Positions 33,084-41,506 of a stretch of DNA of 64,000 nt are shown here, piece after piece. Within the stretch, counting starts at the first letter, position 1. Each line of letters opens with the position of its first letter. This DNA comes from Williamsia muralis (GTDB lineage: Bacteria; Actinomycetota; Actinomycetes; Mycobacteriales; Mycobacteriaceae): NCBI RefSeq assembly GCF_002735905.1, contig NZ_PEBD01000011.1, positions 62,001-126,000 of the forward strand. Reading direction: 5' to 3'. A program made the position numbers and the translations under genes. The notes beneath the pieces are model-generated. The model saw only the letters and a program-made list of their open reading frames with translations. It did not search any database and was not told where the DNA came from.

Positions 33084-33368
33084 TGCGCACTCCTAGGTGG
33101 GTAGTCTTCGATTCGGCGATTTCCTTGCACATCCTCGTCGAATTCCTTGTTTGGGACCAGGCTAACACACGTTTGTCGACAACTAGGAAGAAGCTGCGAC
33201 AATTGCAACACAAGTAACTCATTTGCGTCGAATGCCGGTCCTTACAGCGGTGTTGGACAGCCGGGTAAACGATCATTGAATAACCGCTAACTATGCTCCG
33301 CTGCGGAAGGTTGACATGGCACATCATTGGCTGCACAAGTGCGAAGTCGGTACACCGGTAGGGCGGAG
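33084..33368 (-). promoter_or_regulatory. Intergenic region with TTGTGTT element before the winged-helix candidate
   Basis: AACACAA at 33207-33213 reads TTACTTGTGTTGCAATTGTC towards the leftward gene, 124 bp before its start. The rest (to the LysR stop at 33369) is relatively AT-rich and holds no convincing gene. Confidence 0.4.
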
Positions 33369-34304
33369 CTAGGGCGCGTGCCATGTTGCCTGTGGCCACG
33401 CGCCGGAATCGGTTGCGGCTTTGAGCAGGCTGGTCAGGGCGTGGTCGACGACCTCGACAGCCGGGGTGGGGTGGGCGGTTCGGGGGACTGCTTTGACCAC
33501 ATCGCGACATGCGAGAGGGTCGGCGATCGGGCTCCCCTGGAGCGTGCCGGCGGCGATCTCATTGGCGACGCTGATGCCGGGCAGAATCGTCCACCCGTGT
33601 CCGCCCTGTACGAGTTGTTTCTGGACTCGCATCGAGTTCGTCTCCGCAGCGGTGGTGACTGTGATGCCGGCGCGCACTGCGGCCTGATCAATCAAGATCC
33701 GCAGTCCGTGTCCCGGGTTGGGCAGGACGAAGGGTTGGTTGTCGACCATCGTCAGATCCACGGCATTCTCGGGGTCGAGGACCGCGCCACCTGAAGGTGC
33801 GATCAACCACAGTTGTTCGCGCGCCAGCGGTGTGACATTGAGATCCGATGTCTTCTTCAAGTTGTACAGCAGGGTCAGGTCGAGATCGCCGTCATCAAGC
33901 CACTGCTGTAGGTGCCCAGAGTAGGCGGAAACAATTCTGAGTCTGATTCCTGGATAATTCTGTGCGAGAACCGAAGTCAAAGCATTGCAGATGATGTCGC
34001 TCATACTGTCGAGAATCCCGACGGTGACAATACCGCGAACGTCGTGGGGTGTCGGGACTATTTCGGTCCGCACTCTGTCGAGTTCCGTAAGCGCTCGACG
34101 GGCTCGGTCCACCAGTATTTCCCCGGCCGCGGTGGTGTGCATCCCCGCAGGACTGCGTTCGAAGAGTGTGACACCCAGTTCGTGCTCAAGGGCCTTAATC
34201 TGCCTGGTGACGGCCGGCTGCACGAGATGAAGGAGCTGCGCTGCCCGGGTGACGCTGCCGGTCTCGGACACGGCGATAACCGCTTTCAGCTGCTTGAAGT
34301 CCAT
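33369..34304 (-). CDS. LysR-type transcriptional regulator
   Basis: This 311-residue regulator has the N-terminal LysR helix-turn-helix (TGSVTRAAQLLHLVQPAVTR, about residues 14-33) followed by a periplasmic-binding-like effector domain. It is divergent from the acyl-CoA dehydrogenase operon, the classical arrangement for an activator of that operon. I chose ATG 34304; ATG 34328 is possible but lacks a ribosome site. In gamma-proteobacteria a LysR regulator (ItcR/RipR) is also divergent from itaconate-degradation genes. Confidence 0.88.
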   Translation of the reverse strand: MDFKQLKAVIAVSETGSVTRAAQLLHLVQPAVTRQIKALEHELGVTLFERSPAGMHTTAAGEILVDRARRALTELDRVRTEIVPTPHDVRGIVTVGILDSMSDIICNALTSVLAQNYPGIRLRIVSAYSGHLQQWLDDGDLDLTLLYNLKKTSDLNVTPLAREQLWLIAPSGGAVLDPENAVDLTMVDNQPFVLPNPGHGLRILIDQAAVRAGITVTTAAETNSMRVQKQLVQGGHGWTILPGISVANEIAAGTLQGSPIADPLACRDVVKAVPRTAHPTPAVEVVDHALTSLLKAATDSGAWPQATWHAP

Positions 34305-34468
34305 CTCGGAAGTATTCTCCGCAGGCATAGGGGTATGTCAAGAAGGTATTTGTCGCTGTATCCCATCACAAGACATGATGAACTCACTCGTCGGAGTCGT
34401 TCAGCCCTGATGTCAGGCAGATGTTCGAGGATCCGATGTCCATCACAGTCGATGTCAGGAGAGCAGCC
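34305..34468. promoter_or_regulatory. Divergent LysR / acyl-CoA dehydrogenase promoter region
   Basis: These 164 bp lie between the two divergent starts and contain several GTAT/ATAC repeats (34329-34366), the usual place for LysR binding. No perfect T-N11-A dyad could be fixed by eye. AGGAGAG precedes ATG 34469. Confidence 0.4.
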
Positions 34469-35626
34469 ATGGCTGAACTGAACGCCGAGGAACGATCGCT
34501 GGTCCAGACGGTGCGTGATTTCGTCGACAAGCAGGTCAGGCCGACCGCTCGCGAGCTGGAGCACGCGAATACGTATCCCGAAGAGCTGATCGAGACCATG
34601 AAGGAGATCGGCATCTTCGGTCTTGCGATCCCTGAACCGTACGGCTTCGGTCAGGTGTCGATGCCGTGCTACGTGCAGGTGACCGAGGAACTCGCACGCG
34701 GCTGGATGAGTCTGGCCGGGGCGATGGGCGGGCACACGGTGGTCGCCAAACTCATCCTCACATTCGGCACAGAAGAGCAGAAGGAAAAGTATCTTCCGCT
34801 GATGGCCAGCGGCGAGCTGCGGGCAACCATGGCGCTCACCGAACCGGGTGGCGGTTCCGATCTGCAAGCAATGACCACCCGCGCGACAGTGCAGGGCGAC
34901 GACTATGTCATCAACGGAAGCAAGACGTGGATCAGCAACGCCCGCCGCGCGGGACTTGTTGCGCTGCTGTGCAAGACAGATCCCACCGCGCAGCCCGCAC
35001 ACAAGGGTGTCTCGATTCTGCTCGTCGAGAAGGTTCCCGGATTTGAGGTCTCTCGGGATCTGCCCAAACTCGGATACAAAGGTGTCGAGAGCTGCGAGAT
35101 CAACTTCACCGACTGTCACGTCCCGGCGACGGCTCTGCTCGGCGGGGTCGAAGGTAAGGGCTTCGCGCAGATGATGAAGGGGCTCGAGGTGGGCCGGATG
35201 CAGGTCGCTGCACGCGCGACCGGCGTTGCGCGCGCCGCTTTCGATGATGCGCTCCGGTATGCGCAGGAGCGTGAGAGTTTCGGCAAGCCGATCTGGCAGC
35301 ACCAGTCGGTGGGGAACCTGCTGGCGAACATGGGCACCAAGTTGCAGGCTGCCCGCGCTCTGTTGCTCTCTGCCGCCGAACGTGTCGACTCCGGTGAACG
35401 CAGCGACATGGAAGCCGGGATGGCGAAACTGTTCGCTTCCGAGACCGCGATGGAGATCGCGCTCGACGCGGTCCGGGTGCATGGGGGATATGGCTATTCA
35501 ACCGAATACGACGTCGAACGTTACTTCCGCGACGCACCATTGATGATCGTCGGTGAAGGTACCAACGAAATTCAACAGGGCGTCATCGCCAAACAGTTGG
35601 TCAAACGCGGCGGACTCACGATCTGA
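34469..35626 (+). CDS. Acyl-CoA dehydrogenase
   Basis: This 385-residue flavoprotein carries ALTEPGGGSD and KTWISNA in the middle beta domain and a C-terminal VHGGYGYSTEY and IVGEGTNEIQQ block, all standard for acyl-CoA dehydrogenases. The catalytic base is probably the Glu in GEGTNE. It introduces an alpha-beta double bond into an acyl-CoA. ATG 34469 with AGGAGAG is preferred to ATG 34421 or 34436. It heads the operon of CoA-transferase, hydratase and lyase, consistent with methylsuccinyl-CoA or a related short branched substrate. Confidence 0.92.
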   Translation: MAELNAEERSLVQTVRDFVDKQVRPTARELEHANTYPEELIETMKEIGIFGLAIPEPYGFGQVSMPCYVQVTEELARGWMSLAGAMGGHTVVAKLILTFGTEEQKEKYLPLMASGELRATMALTEPGGGSDLQAMTTRATVQGDDYVINGSKTWISNARRAGLVALLCKTDPTAQPAHKGVSILLVEKVPGFEVSRDLPKLGYKGVESCEINFTDCHVPATALLGGVEGKGFAQMMKGLEVGRMQVAARATGVARAAFDDALRYAQERESFGKPIWQHQSVGNLLANMGTKLQAARALLLSAAERVDSGERSDMEAGMAKLFASETAMEIALDAVRVHGGYGYSTEYDVERYFRDAPLMIVGEGTNEIQQGVIAKQLVKRGGLTI

Positions 35627-35663
35627 TCCCGCCAGTCTTCGCACCCAACTTCTAGGAGCATTC

Positions 35664-36872
35664 ATGTTGCCCTTGTCCGGTGTGACGGTCGTGTCGCTCG
35701 AACATGCCGTCGCCGCGCCCTTTGCCACCCGACAACTCGCAGATCTCGGCGCGCGGGTGATCAAAATCGAGCGCCCGTCCGGTGGCGACTTCGCACGCCA
35801 GTACGACGAATCGGTGAACGGCCTCGCGAGCTACTTCGTGTGGCTCAACCGATCCAAGGAATCGGTGGCGATTGACGTCAAATCGGCTGAAGGCAAGGCA
35901 ATTCTGGCCGACCTGGTCGATACGGCGGATGTCGTGGTGCAGAACTTGGGGCCGGGCGCGGCCGCGCGGCTGGGCCTCTCGGCAGCCGACCTGCATGCCA
36001 AGGATCCGGGCAAAATCGTTCTCAACATCACCGGTTGGGGTAGCACCGGCCCATGGAAAGACCGCAAGGCCTACGACCTGTTGGTGCAATGCGAGACCGG
36101 CCTGGTGTCGTTGACCGGAACCGCGGATGACGTAGCCAAGGTAGGTGTGTCGATCGCCGACATCGCGGCCGGGATGTACGGGTTTTCGGGTGTGCTCGCG
36201 GCACTGTATCGACGGGCGAGCACCGGCGAGGGCGCCGACATCGAGGTGTCTCTGTTCGAGGCGCTCGCCGAATGGGTCGGCCAGCCGGCCCATTTCACTG
36301 CGGGACTTGGCCGTCAACCGGGAAGGTTCGGCGCAGCGCACGCCACCATTGCGCCCTACGGCCCGTACGACGACGCCGACGGGCACACCATCTTGTTGGC
36401 GATCCAGAACGAGCCCGAGTGGGAGCGGTTCTGTCGCACAGTCCTCGAACGACCAGACCTCGTCGTCGATGAGAGATTCGCGGGGAACAGTCGCAGGGTG
36501 AATCACCGCGATGAGCTGAACGTGATTGTTGCCGAATGCATCGGCCGGCTCACTACCGTTGTGGCCGAGGCGAAGCTGGCTGAAGCGGGAGTGGCGTACG
36601 CGGGTGTGAACACCGTATCGGAGTTCTTGGAGCATCCTGTACTCCAAGCGCGGGATCGATGGCGCAGCGTCGACACAGAGAAGGGGTCGGTACGGGCACT
36701 GCTTCCGCCGATCGGACTCGGCGAAGAGGCGCGGATGGGGCCGGTTCCCGCGCACGGCGCTCACACAGCAACTGTGCTGCGCGAACTCGGCCTCGACACC
36801 GAGCGGATCGCCACCCTGCGTGATCAAGGGATCATCAACGCGGACATGACAAAAGAGGAGATCAATCGATGA
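35664..36872 (+). CDS. Family III CoA-transferase (itaconate/succinate CoA-transferase-like)
   Basis: This 402-residue single-unit CaiB/BaiF protein, unlike the two double-length ones in the window, has the candidate catalytic Asp166 in SIADIAAGMYG, close to the position of D169 in formyl-CoA transferase. AGGAGC precedes ATG 35664. The hydratase gene overlaps its stop (ATGA). In itaconate pathways an enzyme of this family transfers CoA from succinyl-CoA to itaconate; here that is inferred from the next two genes. Confidence 0.87.
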   Translation: MLPLSGVTVVSLEHAVAAPFATRQLADLGARVIKIERPSGGDFARQYDESVNGLASYFVWLNRSKESVAIDVKSAEGKAILADLVDTADVVVQNLGPGAAARLGLSAADLHAKDPGKIVLNITGWGSTGPWKDRKAYDLLVQCETGLVSLTGTADDVAKVGVSIADIAAGMYGFSGVLAALYRRASTGEGADIEVSLFEALAEWVGQPAHFTAGLGRQPGRFGAAHATIAPYGPYDDADGHTILLAIQNEPEWERFCRTVLERPDLVVDERFAGNSRRVNHRDELNVIVAECIGRLTTVVAEAKLAEAGVAYAGVNTVSEFLEHPVLQARDRWRSVDTEKGSVRALLPPIGLGEEARMGPVPAHGAHTATVLRELGLDTERIATLRDQGIINADMTKEEINR

Positions 36873-37738
36873 CGTCGATCGAGGGTCTTGGGCGGTACGT
36901 GCAGAATTGGGCTCCTGAGCCCGTCGAAACGTCGGACACGATCAGTCTTGAGCGAGTGCGCGAACTCATTGCAACGCTCGACCTCGATATCGCCGTGGGA
37001 GAAGGTGACCCGCTGCCGCTGGTGTGGCACTGGATCTTCTTCCACGAATGGCCTCGCTCGAGCGAGTTGGGGCTCGACGGACATCCCGCGAACGGGCATT
37101 TCCTCCCACCCATACCGAATCGCCGCCGGATGTTCGCAGGGGCGACGATCGAGAATCTGGTACCGCTGCCGATCGGTGCTCACGTTGTCCGGCGCAGCGC
37201 CATCCATTCGGTGACACCAAAAACCGGCAGTTCCGGTGAGATGCTCTTTGTCCGGGTACGCAACGAGTTCCTGGTGGACGGCGCGGTGGCGAGAATCGAG
37301 AGCCAGGACATCGTGTACCGGTCGGGAGATCCCGACGCGGCTCCGGCGCAGCCCGTCGGCGCTGAATCTGAGCCGACGACCGACGCTCCGTGGTCGGACG
37401 TCCGGACGCTCACACCACCGACCCTCTTTCGTTACAGCGCACTGACGGCGAATGCCCACCGCATCCACTACGACCAGCCGTATGTGACCTCGGTGGAAAA
37501 GTACCCCGGGCTGGTGGTGCACGGACCACTGCTCGCGACTCTGATGGCGCACCTGGTCGAGGCGGCCCGCGGTGTCGACGCAGTCGAATCGTTCAGTTTT
37601 CGTCTGCGCCGTCCGGTGTTTGCCGGTACCGCCGTGCTGACGGAGGGAAGGCCGAACGACGACTCGTCGTCGGCGCGGCTCGCGGTGTTGACCGGGACTG
37701 ACGTGGTTCACGCGAGCGCAGAAGCGGTGCTGCGATGA
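36869..37738 (+). CDS. HTD2/MaoC-type enoyl-CoA hydratase (itaconyl-CoA or mesaconyl-C4-CoA hydratase-like)
   Basis: This 289-residue double hot-dog protein has a FAS1-like N-terminal half and a catalytic C-terminal half with LFRYSALTANAHRIHYDQPY, the HTD2-type active-site segment. Related enzymes hydrate itaconyl-CoA or mesaconyl-C4-CoA to citramalyl-CoA. It overlaps the CoA-transferase gene upstream and the CitE-type lyase gene downstream by 4 bp each, a gene order that fits activation, hydration and cleavage in turn. Confidence 0.82.
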   Translation: MTSIEGLGRYVQNWAPEPVETSDTISLERVRELIATLDLDIAVGEGDPLPLVWHWIFFHEWPRSSELGLDGHPANGHFLPPIPNRRRMFAGATIENLVPLPIGAHVVRRSAIHSVTPKTGSSGEMLFVRVRNEFLVDGAVARIESQDIVYRSGDPDAAPAQPVGAESEPTTDAPWSDVRTLTPPTLFRYSALTANAHRIHYDQPYVTSVEKYPGLVVHGPLLATLMAHLVEAARGVDAVESFSFRLRRPVFAGTAVLTEGRPNDDSSSARLAVLTGTDVVHASAEAVLR

Positions 37739-38547
37739 GCGTTGACTGGTCACGAGACATCGCGCAGCTCAGCACTGCTCGAACCCTGCTGTTCGTTCCG
37801 GGTGACCGACCCGAACGTTTCGACAAGGCCGTGAGCACAGGTGCGGACGCGGTCGTCCTGGATCTCGAAGATGCGGTGGCTGCCGACGCGAAGACGCACG
37901 CCCGCAACGCAATTCGGGATTGGGTGTGGCAGGGCGGTCGTGCGCTGATTCGAGTGAACGCGATCGGCACCGACCACCACGAAGAGGACTTGGCGTGCGC
38001 CCGCGAGCTGGGTGTCCCGGTGATGCTCGCCAAAGCGGAATCACCCGACCACGTGCGGTCCATCGCCCAGCATGTACCGGTCGTCGCCCTGGTGGAAACC
38101 AGTGCGGGAGTCATCGCGGCACCGCAGCTCGCCGGCCTTCCCGGTGTGGTGCGTCTGGCGCTCGGCCACATGGATCTTGCAGCCGAACTCGGCATCGACC
38201 CGGCGGACCGAACTGCACTTCTCTACAGCCGGTCGGCATTGGTGATGGCTTCTGCTGCCGGGCGGCTCCCCGGCCCCATCGACGGCGTGACCACTGCGGT
38301 GCGCGACGCCGACCTCCTCCGTGACAACGTCAATCACGCCCGCGCCCTCGGGATGACAGGCACGCTGTGCATACACCCGTCTCAGGTTGACGTTGCGCAT
38401 CAACAACTACGGCCGGCGCAAGCCGATGTCGAGTGGGCACAGTCAATCCTGGAGGCATCGAACTCCGACGGGGTCTCGACCCTGAACGGGCACATGATCG
38501 ACCCCCCGGTGATCGCACGAGCTCGAAATATCCTGGCGCAGAACTGA
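37735..38547 (+). CDS. HpcH/HpaI-CitE family lyase (citramalyl-CoA lyase-like)
   Basis: This 270-residue TIM-barrel protein has LLFVPGDRPERFDKA (19-32) and the metal-associated VLDLEDAV (41-48), typical of stand-alone CitE proteins. Related enzymes split citramalyl-CoA into acetyl-CoA and pyruvate or malyl-CoA into acetyl-CoA and glyoxylate. It overlaps the hydratase gene. Its position after the CoA-transferase and hydratase is the main reason for the citramalyl-CoA reading. Confidence 0.83.
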   Translation: MSVDWSRDIAQLSTARTLLFVPGDRPERFDKAVSTGADAVVLDLEDAVAADAKTHARNAIRDWVWQGGRALIRVNAIGTDHHEEDLACARELGVPVMLAKAESPDHVRSIAQHVPVVALVETSAGVIAAPQLAGLPGVVRLALGHMDLAAELGIDPADRTALLYSRSALVMASAAGRLPGPIDGVTTAVRDADLLRDNVNHARALGMTGTLCIHPSQVDVAHQQLRPAQADVEWAQSILEASNSDGVSTLNGHMIDPPVIARARNILAQN

Positions 38548-38582
38548 TGTCGGACCACCACTGATTTCGTGAAGGAACTCAT

Positions 38583-40052
38583 ATGACCAGCGACCACAGC
38601 GCCGTGCTCGGCGCAGTTCCCGACAACCTGTTCGTCGCGGGACGGTGGCGAGCATCTTCCTCGGGTGCAACTCTCGACGTCCGCGACCCGTCCACCGGCG
38701 AGATCGTCAAATCCATCGCGGACGCGACCCCAGCTGACGGCATGGCCGCCCTCGATGCCGCAGATGCGGCTTCGGCGACGTGGGCAGGCGTGCCTGCTCG
38801 CGAACGCGGTGAACTACTGCGTCGGGCATTCGACATGCTGCAGGAACGCAAAGAAGAGTTCGCGCTGGTGATGAGCATCGAGATGGGCAAGCCGATCGCC
38901 GAAGCTCGCGGCGAAGTGGCGTACGGCGGTGAGTTCTTGCGCTGGTTCAGCGAAGAGGCCACCCGCGTGCAAGGCAGGTATGGACCCAACCCCGAGGGCA
39001 CCGGTCGCATGGTCGTCTCCCAGCATCCGGTGGGACCGTGCTTCCTCATCACTCCCTGGAATTTCCCACTGGCCATGGCTACTCGAAAGATCGCGCCTGC
39101 CCTGGCGGCCGGGTGCACAGTGGTGATCAAGCCCGCAGCGCTCACTCCCTTGACGACGTTGTTGTTCGCGAAGTTACTTCAGGACGCCGGTCTGCCCGAC
39201 GGTGTGGTGAACGTCGTCACGACATCGACGTCCTCGGCGTTGTCCTCCCCGATCATCGGTGACCCGCGACTTCGCAAGCTCTCCTTCACCGGCTCGACCT
39301 CTGTCGGACAGAAGTTGCTGGCGCAAGCAGCTCAGAACGTTCTTCGCACATCGATGGAACTCGGCGGAAACGCACCGTTTGTCGTCTTCGACGACGCCGA
39401 TCTGGACAAGGCGGTCGACGGGGCCATCGCAGCCAAGTTTCGTAACATCGGCCAAGCATGCACGGCCGCAAATCGATTCATTGTGCATCGGTCGATCGTC
39501 GACGCCTTCACCCGACGGGTGACCGAGCGCGTGAACGGCTTCAACGTCGGCCGAGGAACCGAACCAGACGTGTCCATCGGTCCGCTGATCGACGATGACG
39601 CCGTGGCCAAGAACGAAGCCTTGGTCGCTGACGCGGTGTCCCGTGGCGCCGGCCTTGTGACCGGAGGAAACCGCATCGACAGAGCCGGGAGCTTCTTCGC
39701 ACCGACCGTGCTCACCGACATCACCGCGGGCAGCGACATCCTGCGGGAAGAGATCTTCGGCCCGGTTGTGGCAATCGTTCCCTTCGACACCGAAGACGAA
39801 GCCGTCGCACTGGCAAACAACACCGAGTACGGGCTCGTGTCATACGTCTACACGGAAAGCCTTTCCCGGGGGCAGCGGATGATTGACCGCCTTGCCACAG
39901 GAATGATGGGTCTCAACGTGGGCGTCGTGTCCAATGCCGCTGCGCCATTCGGTGGCTGGAAGATGTCAGGTCTCGGCCGGGAGGGCGGAGCCGAAGGAAT
40001 CCACGAGTACCTTCAGACGAAATACACTCTCACCGCGTCGCATTTTGGCTGA
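38583..40052 (+). CDS. Aldehyde dehydrogenase, succinate-semialdehyde dehydrogenase-like
   Basis: This 489-residue protein has TPWNFP, FTGSTSVGQ, MELGGNAPFVVFDDAD and the catalytic Cys in NIGQACTAANR, as in GabD-type NAD(P)-dependent semialdehyde dehydrogenases. AAGGA precedes ATG 38583, 35 bp after the lyase gene. It may supply a dicarboxylate to the CoA-transferase or detoxify an aldehyde from another route. The precise substrate is uncertain. Confidence 0.87.
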   Translation: MTSDHSAVLGAVPDNLFVAGRWRASSSGATLDVRDPSTGEIVKSIADATPADGMAALDAADAASATWAGVPARERGELLRRAFDMLQERKEEFALVMSIEMGKPIAEARGEVAYGGEFLRWFSEEATRVQGRYGPNPEGTGRMVVSQHPVGPCFLITPWNFPLAMATRKIAPALAAGCTVVIKPAALTPLTTLLFAKLLQDAGLPDGVVNVVTTSTSSALSSPIIGDPRLRKLSFTGSTSVGQKLLAQAAQNVLRTSMELGGNAPFVVFDDADLDKAVDGAIAAKFRNIGQACTAANRFIVHRSIVDAFTRRVTERVNGFNVGRGTEPDVSIGPLIDDDAVAKNEALVADAVSRGAGLVTGGNRIDRAGSFFAPTVLTDITAGSDILREEIFGPVVAIVPFDTEDEAVALANNTEYGLVSYVYTESLSRGQRMIDRLATGMMGLNVGVVSNAAAPFGGWKMSGLGREGGAEGIHEYLQTKYTLTASHFG

Positions 40053-40101
40053 TTGCCGCACAGCTTGACGGTGTGAGAGGCACACGCCGCCCGCGCAATT
40101 T

Positions 40102-41319
40102 TCACGCAGATGAACGGTTGGTCCGTCGTGGCAGTGTGAACAATGCGAGAGCCGAGAGTATGGCGGCAACAAACAATGTCAGACCCATCGGTGCCGCGAC
40201 GTCGTCTCCTCCTAGACCGACGAGGGGAGACGCTATCGCTCCGAAGGTGAACTGCGTCGCACCGAGGATGGCGGAGCCGATGCCTGCAGCATGACGCACC
40301 TGTGCGCTCGCCAAAGCGATCGCGTTACCGAAAACGAAGCCCAGACTCCCGACGATCAACAAGAAGAGCAGAAGAGTCGGCCATCGCGGAACATCACCAA
40401 CTGTGGTGGCTATGAGGAGGGCAAATGTCAGTCCGACAAGTGCGATCACCCCACCTCGAAGTAGGCGCAGTGGACTGCACTTTGTGACCAGACGCATCGA
40501 AGTCACACTTGTGATGGCAATCGATGCGCAGATGGTGGCGAATGCCACGGAGTAGGCAGTCGTGGACAAGCCCATGATGTTCTGTATCACGAAGGGCGAC
40601 GCCGAGATGAATCCGAACAACACCATGAACGCGAATGCCAAAGTCAGGGTGTATCCAAGGTAATCGCGGTTCCCGAGTACGCGCCCGGCGCTGACCATCA
40701 AAGCCCGCCCACCGCCCCGCTGGCGCCGGTCTCTCGGTAGGGACTCCGGGACGAAAAGGATTGCGCCGAGCAGCATCAGCAGGTTGAGAGCAGTCAACGT
40801 CCAGAACACCGAGCGCCACCCGGCGCCACTGATGACCAATCCTCCGACAACGGGTCCGATGACGGGCGCCACCGATCCGACAGTCATCATCGCGGTGAAC
40901 GAGCGGGCTGCTGCGGCACCATGGGCACGGTCCGACACCACCGCGCGGGCCAAAACGATGCCGGCAGAACCGGCGAAGCCCTGTGCGAAGCGCGAAACAG
41001 TCAGGACTTCGATGGTGGGAGCGACTGCACACATGGCGCTGGCAATCGAACATGCGCCGGCCCCGACGAGCATGGGTACCCGCCGGCCGAAGCTGTCGGA
41101 CAACACCCCGATCACCAATTGTCCGAACGCCAGACCGATCAGAAATGCAGTCAGGGTCAGCTGAATCTGGGATGCCGTGGCCCCGAGTTCATCAGCCATC
41201 GCCGGGAAAGCAGGCAGATACATGTCAGTAGAGAAGGGACTGACAGCCGACATGAAGGCCAAGACAAAGATCATCGTCGGACCGGGCAATGTTGCGGTCG
41301 CTGAAGTCTGCACCGACAC
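40102..41319 (-). CDS. MFS transporter, Bcr/CflA drug-resistance type
   Basis: This 405-residue membrane protein has about 12 hydrophobic segments and the first-loop signature STDMYLPAFPAMADELG near residue 30, followed by GQLVIGVLSDSFGRR, typical of the Bcr/CflA family of multidrug exporters. The start is GTG 41319 with AAAGGA upstream. It converges on the aldehyde dehydrogenase gene with a 49-bp gap containing only weak inverted repeats. Confidence 0.88.
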   Translation of the reverse strand: MSVQTSATATLPGPTMIFVLAFMSAVSPFSTDMYLPAFPAMADELGATASQIQLTLTAFLIGLAFGQLVIGVLSDSFGRRVPMLVGAGACSIASAMCAVAPTIEVLTVSRFAQGFAGSAGIVLARAVVSDRAHGAAAARSFTAMMTVGSVAPVIGPVVGGLVISGAGWRSVFWTLTALNLLMLLGAILFVPESLPRDRRQRGGGRALMVSAGRVLGNRDYLGYTLTLAFAFMVLFGFISASPFVIQNIMGLSTTAYSVAFATICASIAITSVTSMRLVTKCSPLRLLRGGVIALVGLTFALLIATTVGDVPRWPTLLLFLLIVGSLGFVFGNAIALASAQVRHAAGIGSAILGATQFTFGAIASPLVGLGGDDVAAPMGLTLFVAAILSALALFTLPRRTNRSSA

Positions 41320-41506
41320 AGGAGTCCTTTGCGGTTAGTTGGTCACATCTGGCCGGATGAGGGCGTGCCGAATGAACCTGTCCGGTCAGACGAGACCGTT
41401 CAGGTCAGGCATGTGGTGCGGGCTGGCCGGTCGAGGCGATCGAGATGGGATTGCCGGGTTCGATCTCGGGAGAGGTGCTGGGGCGTGCTTCTCGGGTGTG
41501 CGTATA

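Noticed and set aside
40053-40101. Possible terminator GGTGTG/CACACGCC between the aldehyde dehydrogenase and the MFS gene
   Set aside because: The stem is short and needs a bulge, with no U-tract, so it is not listed as a feature.
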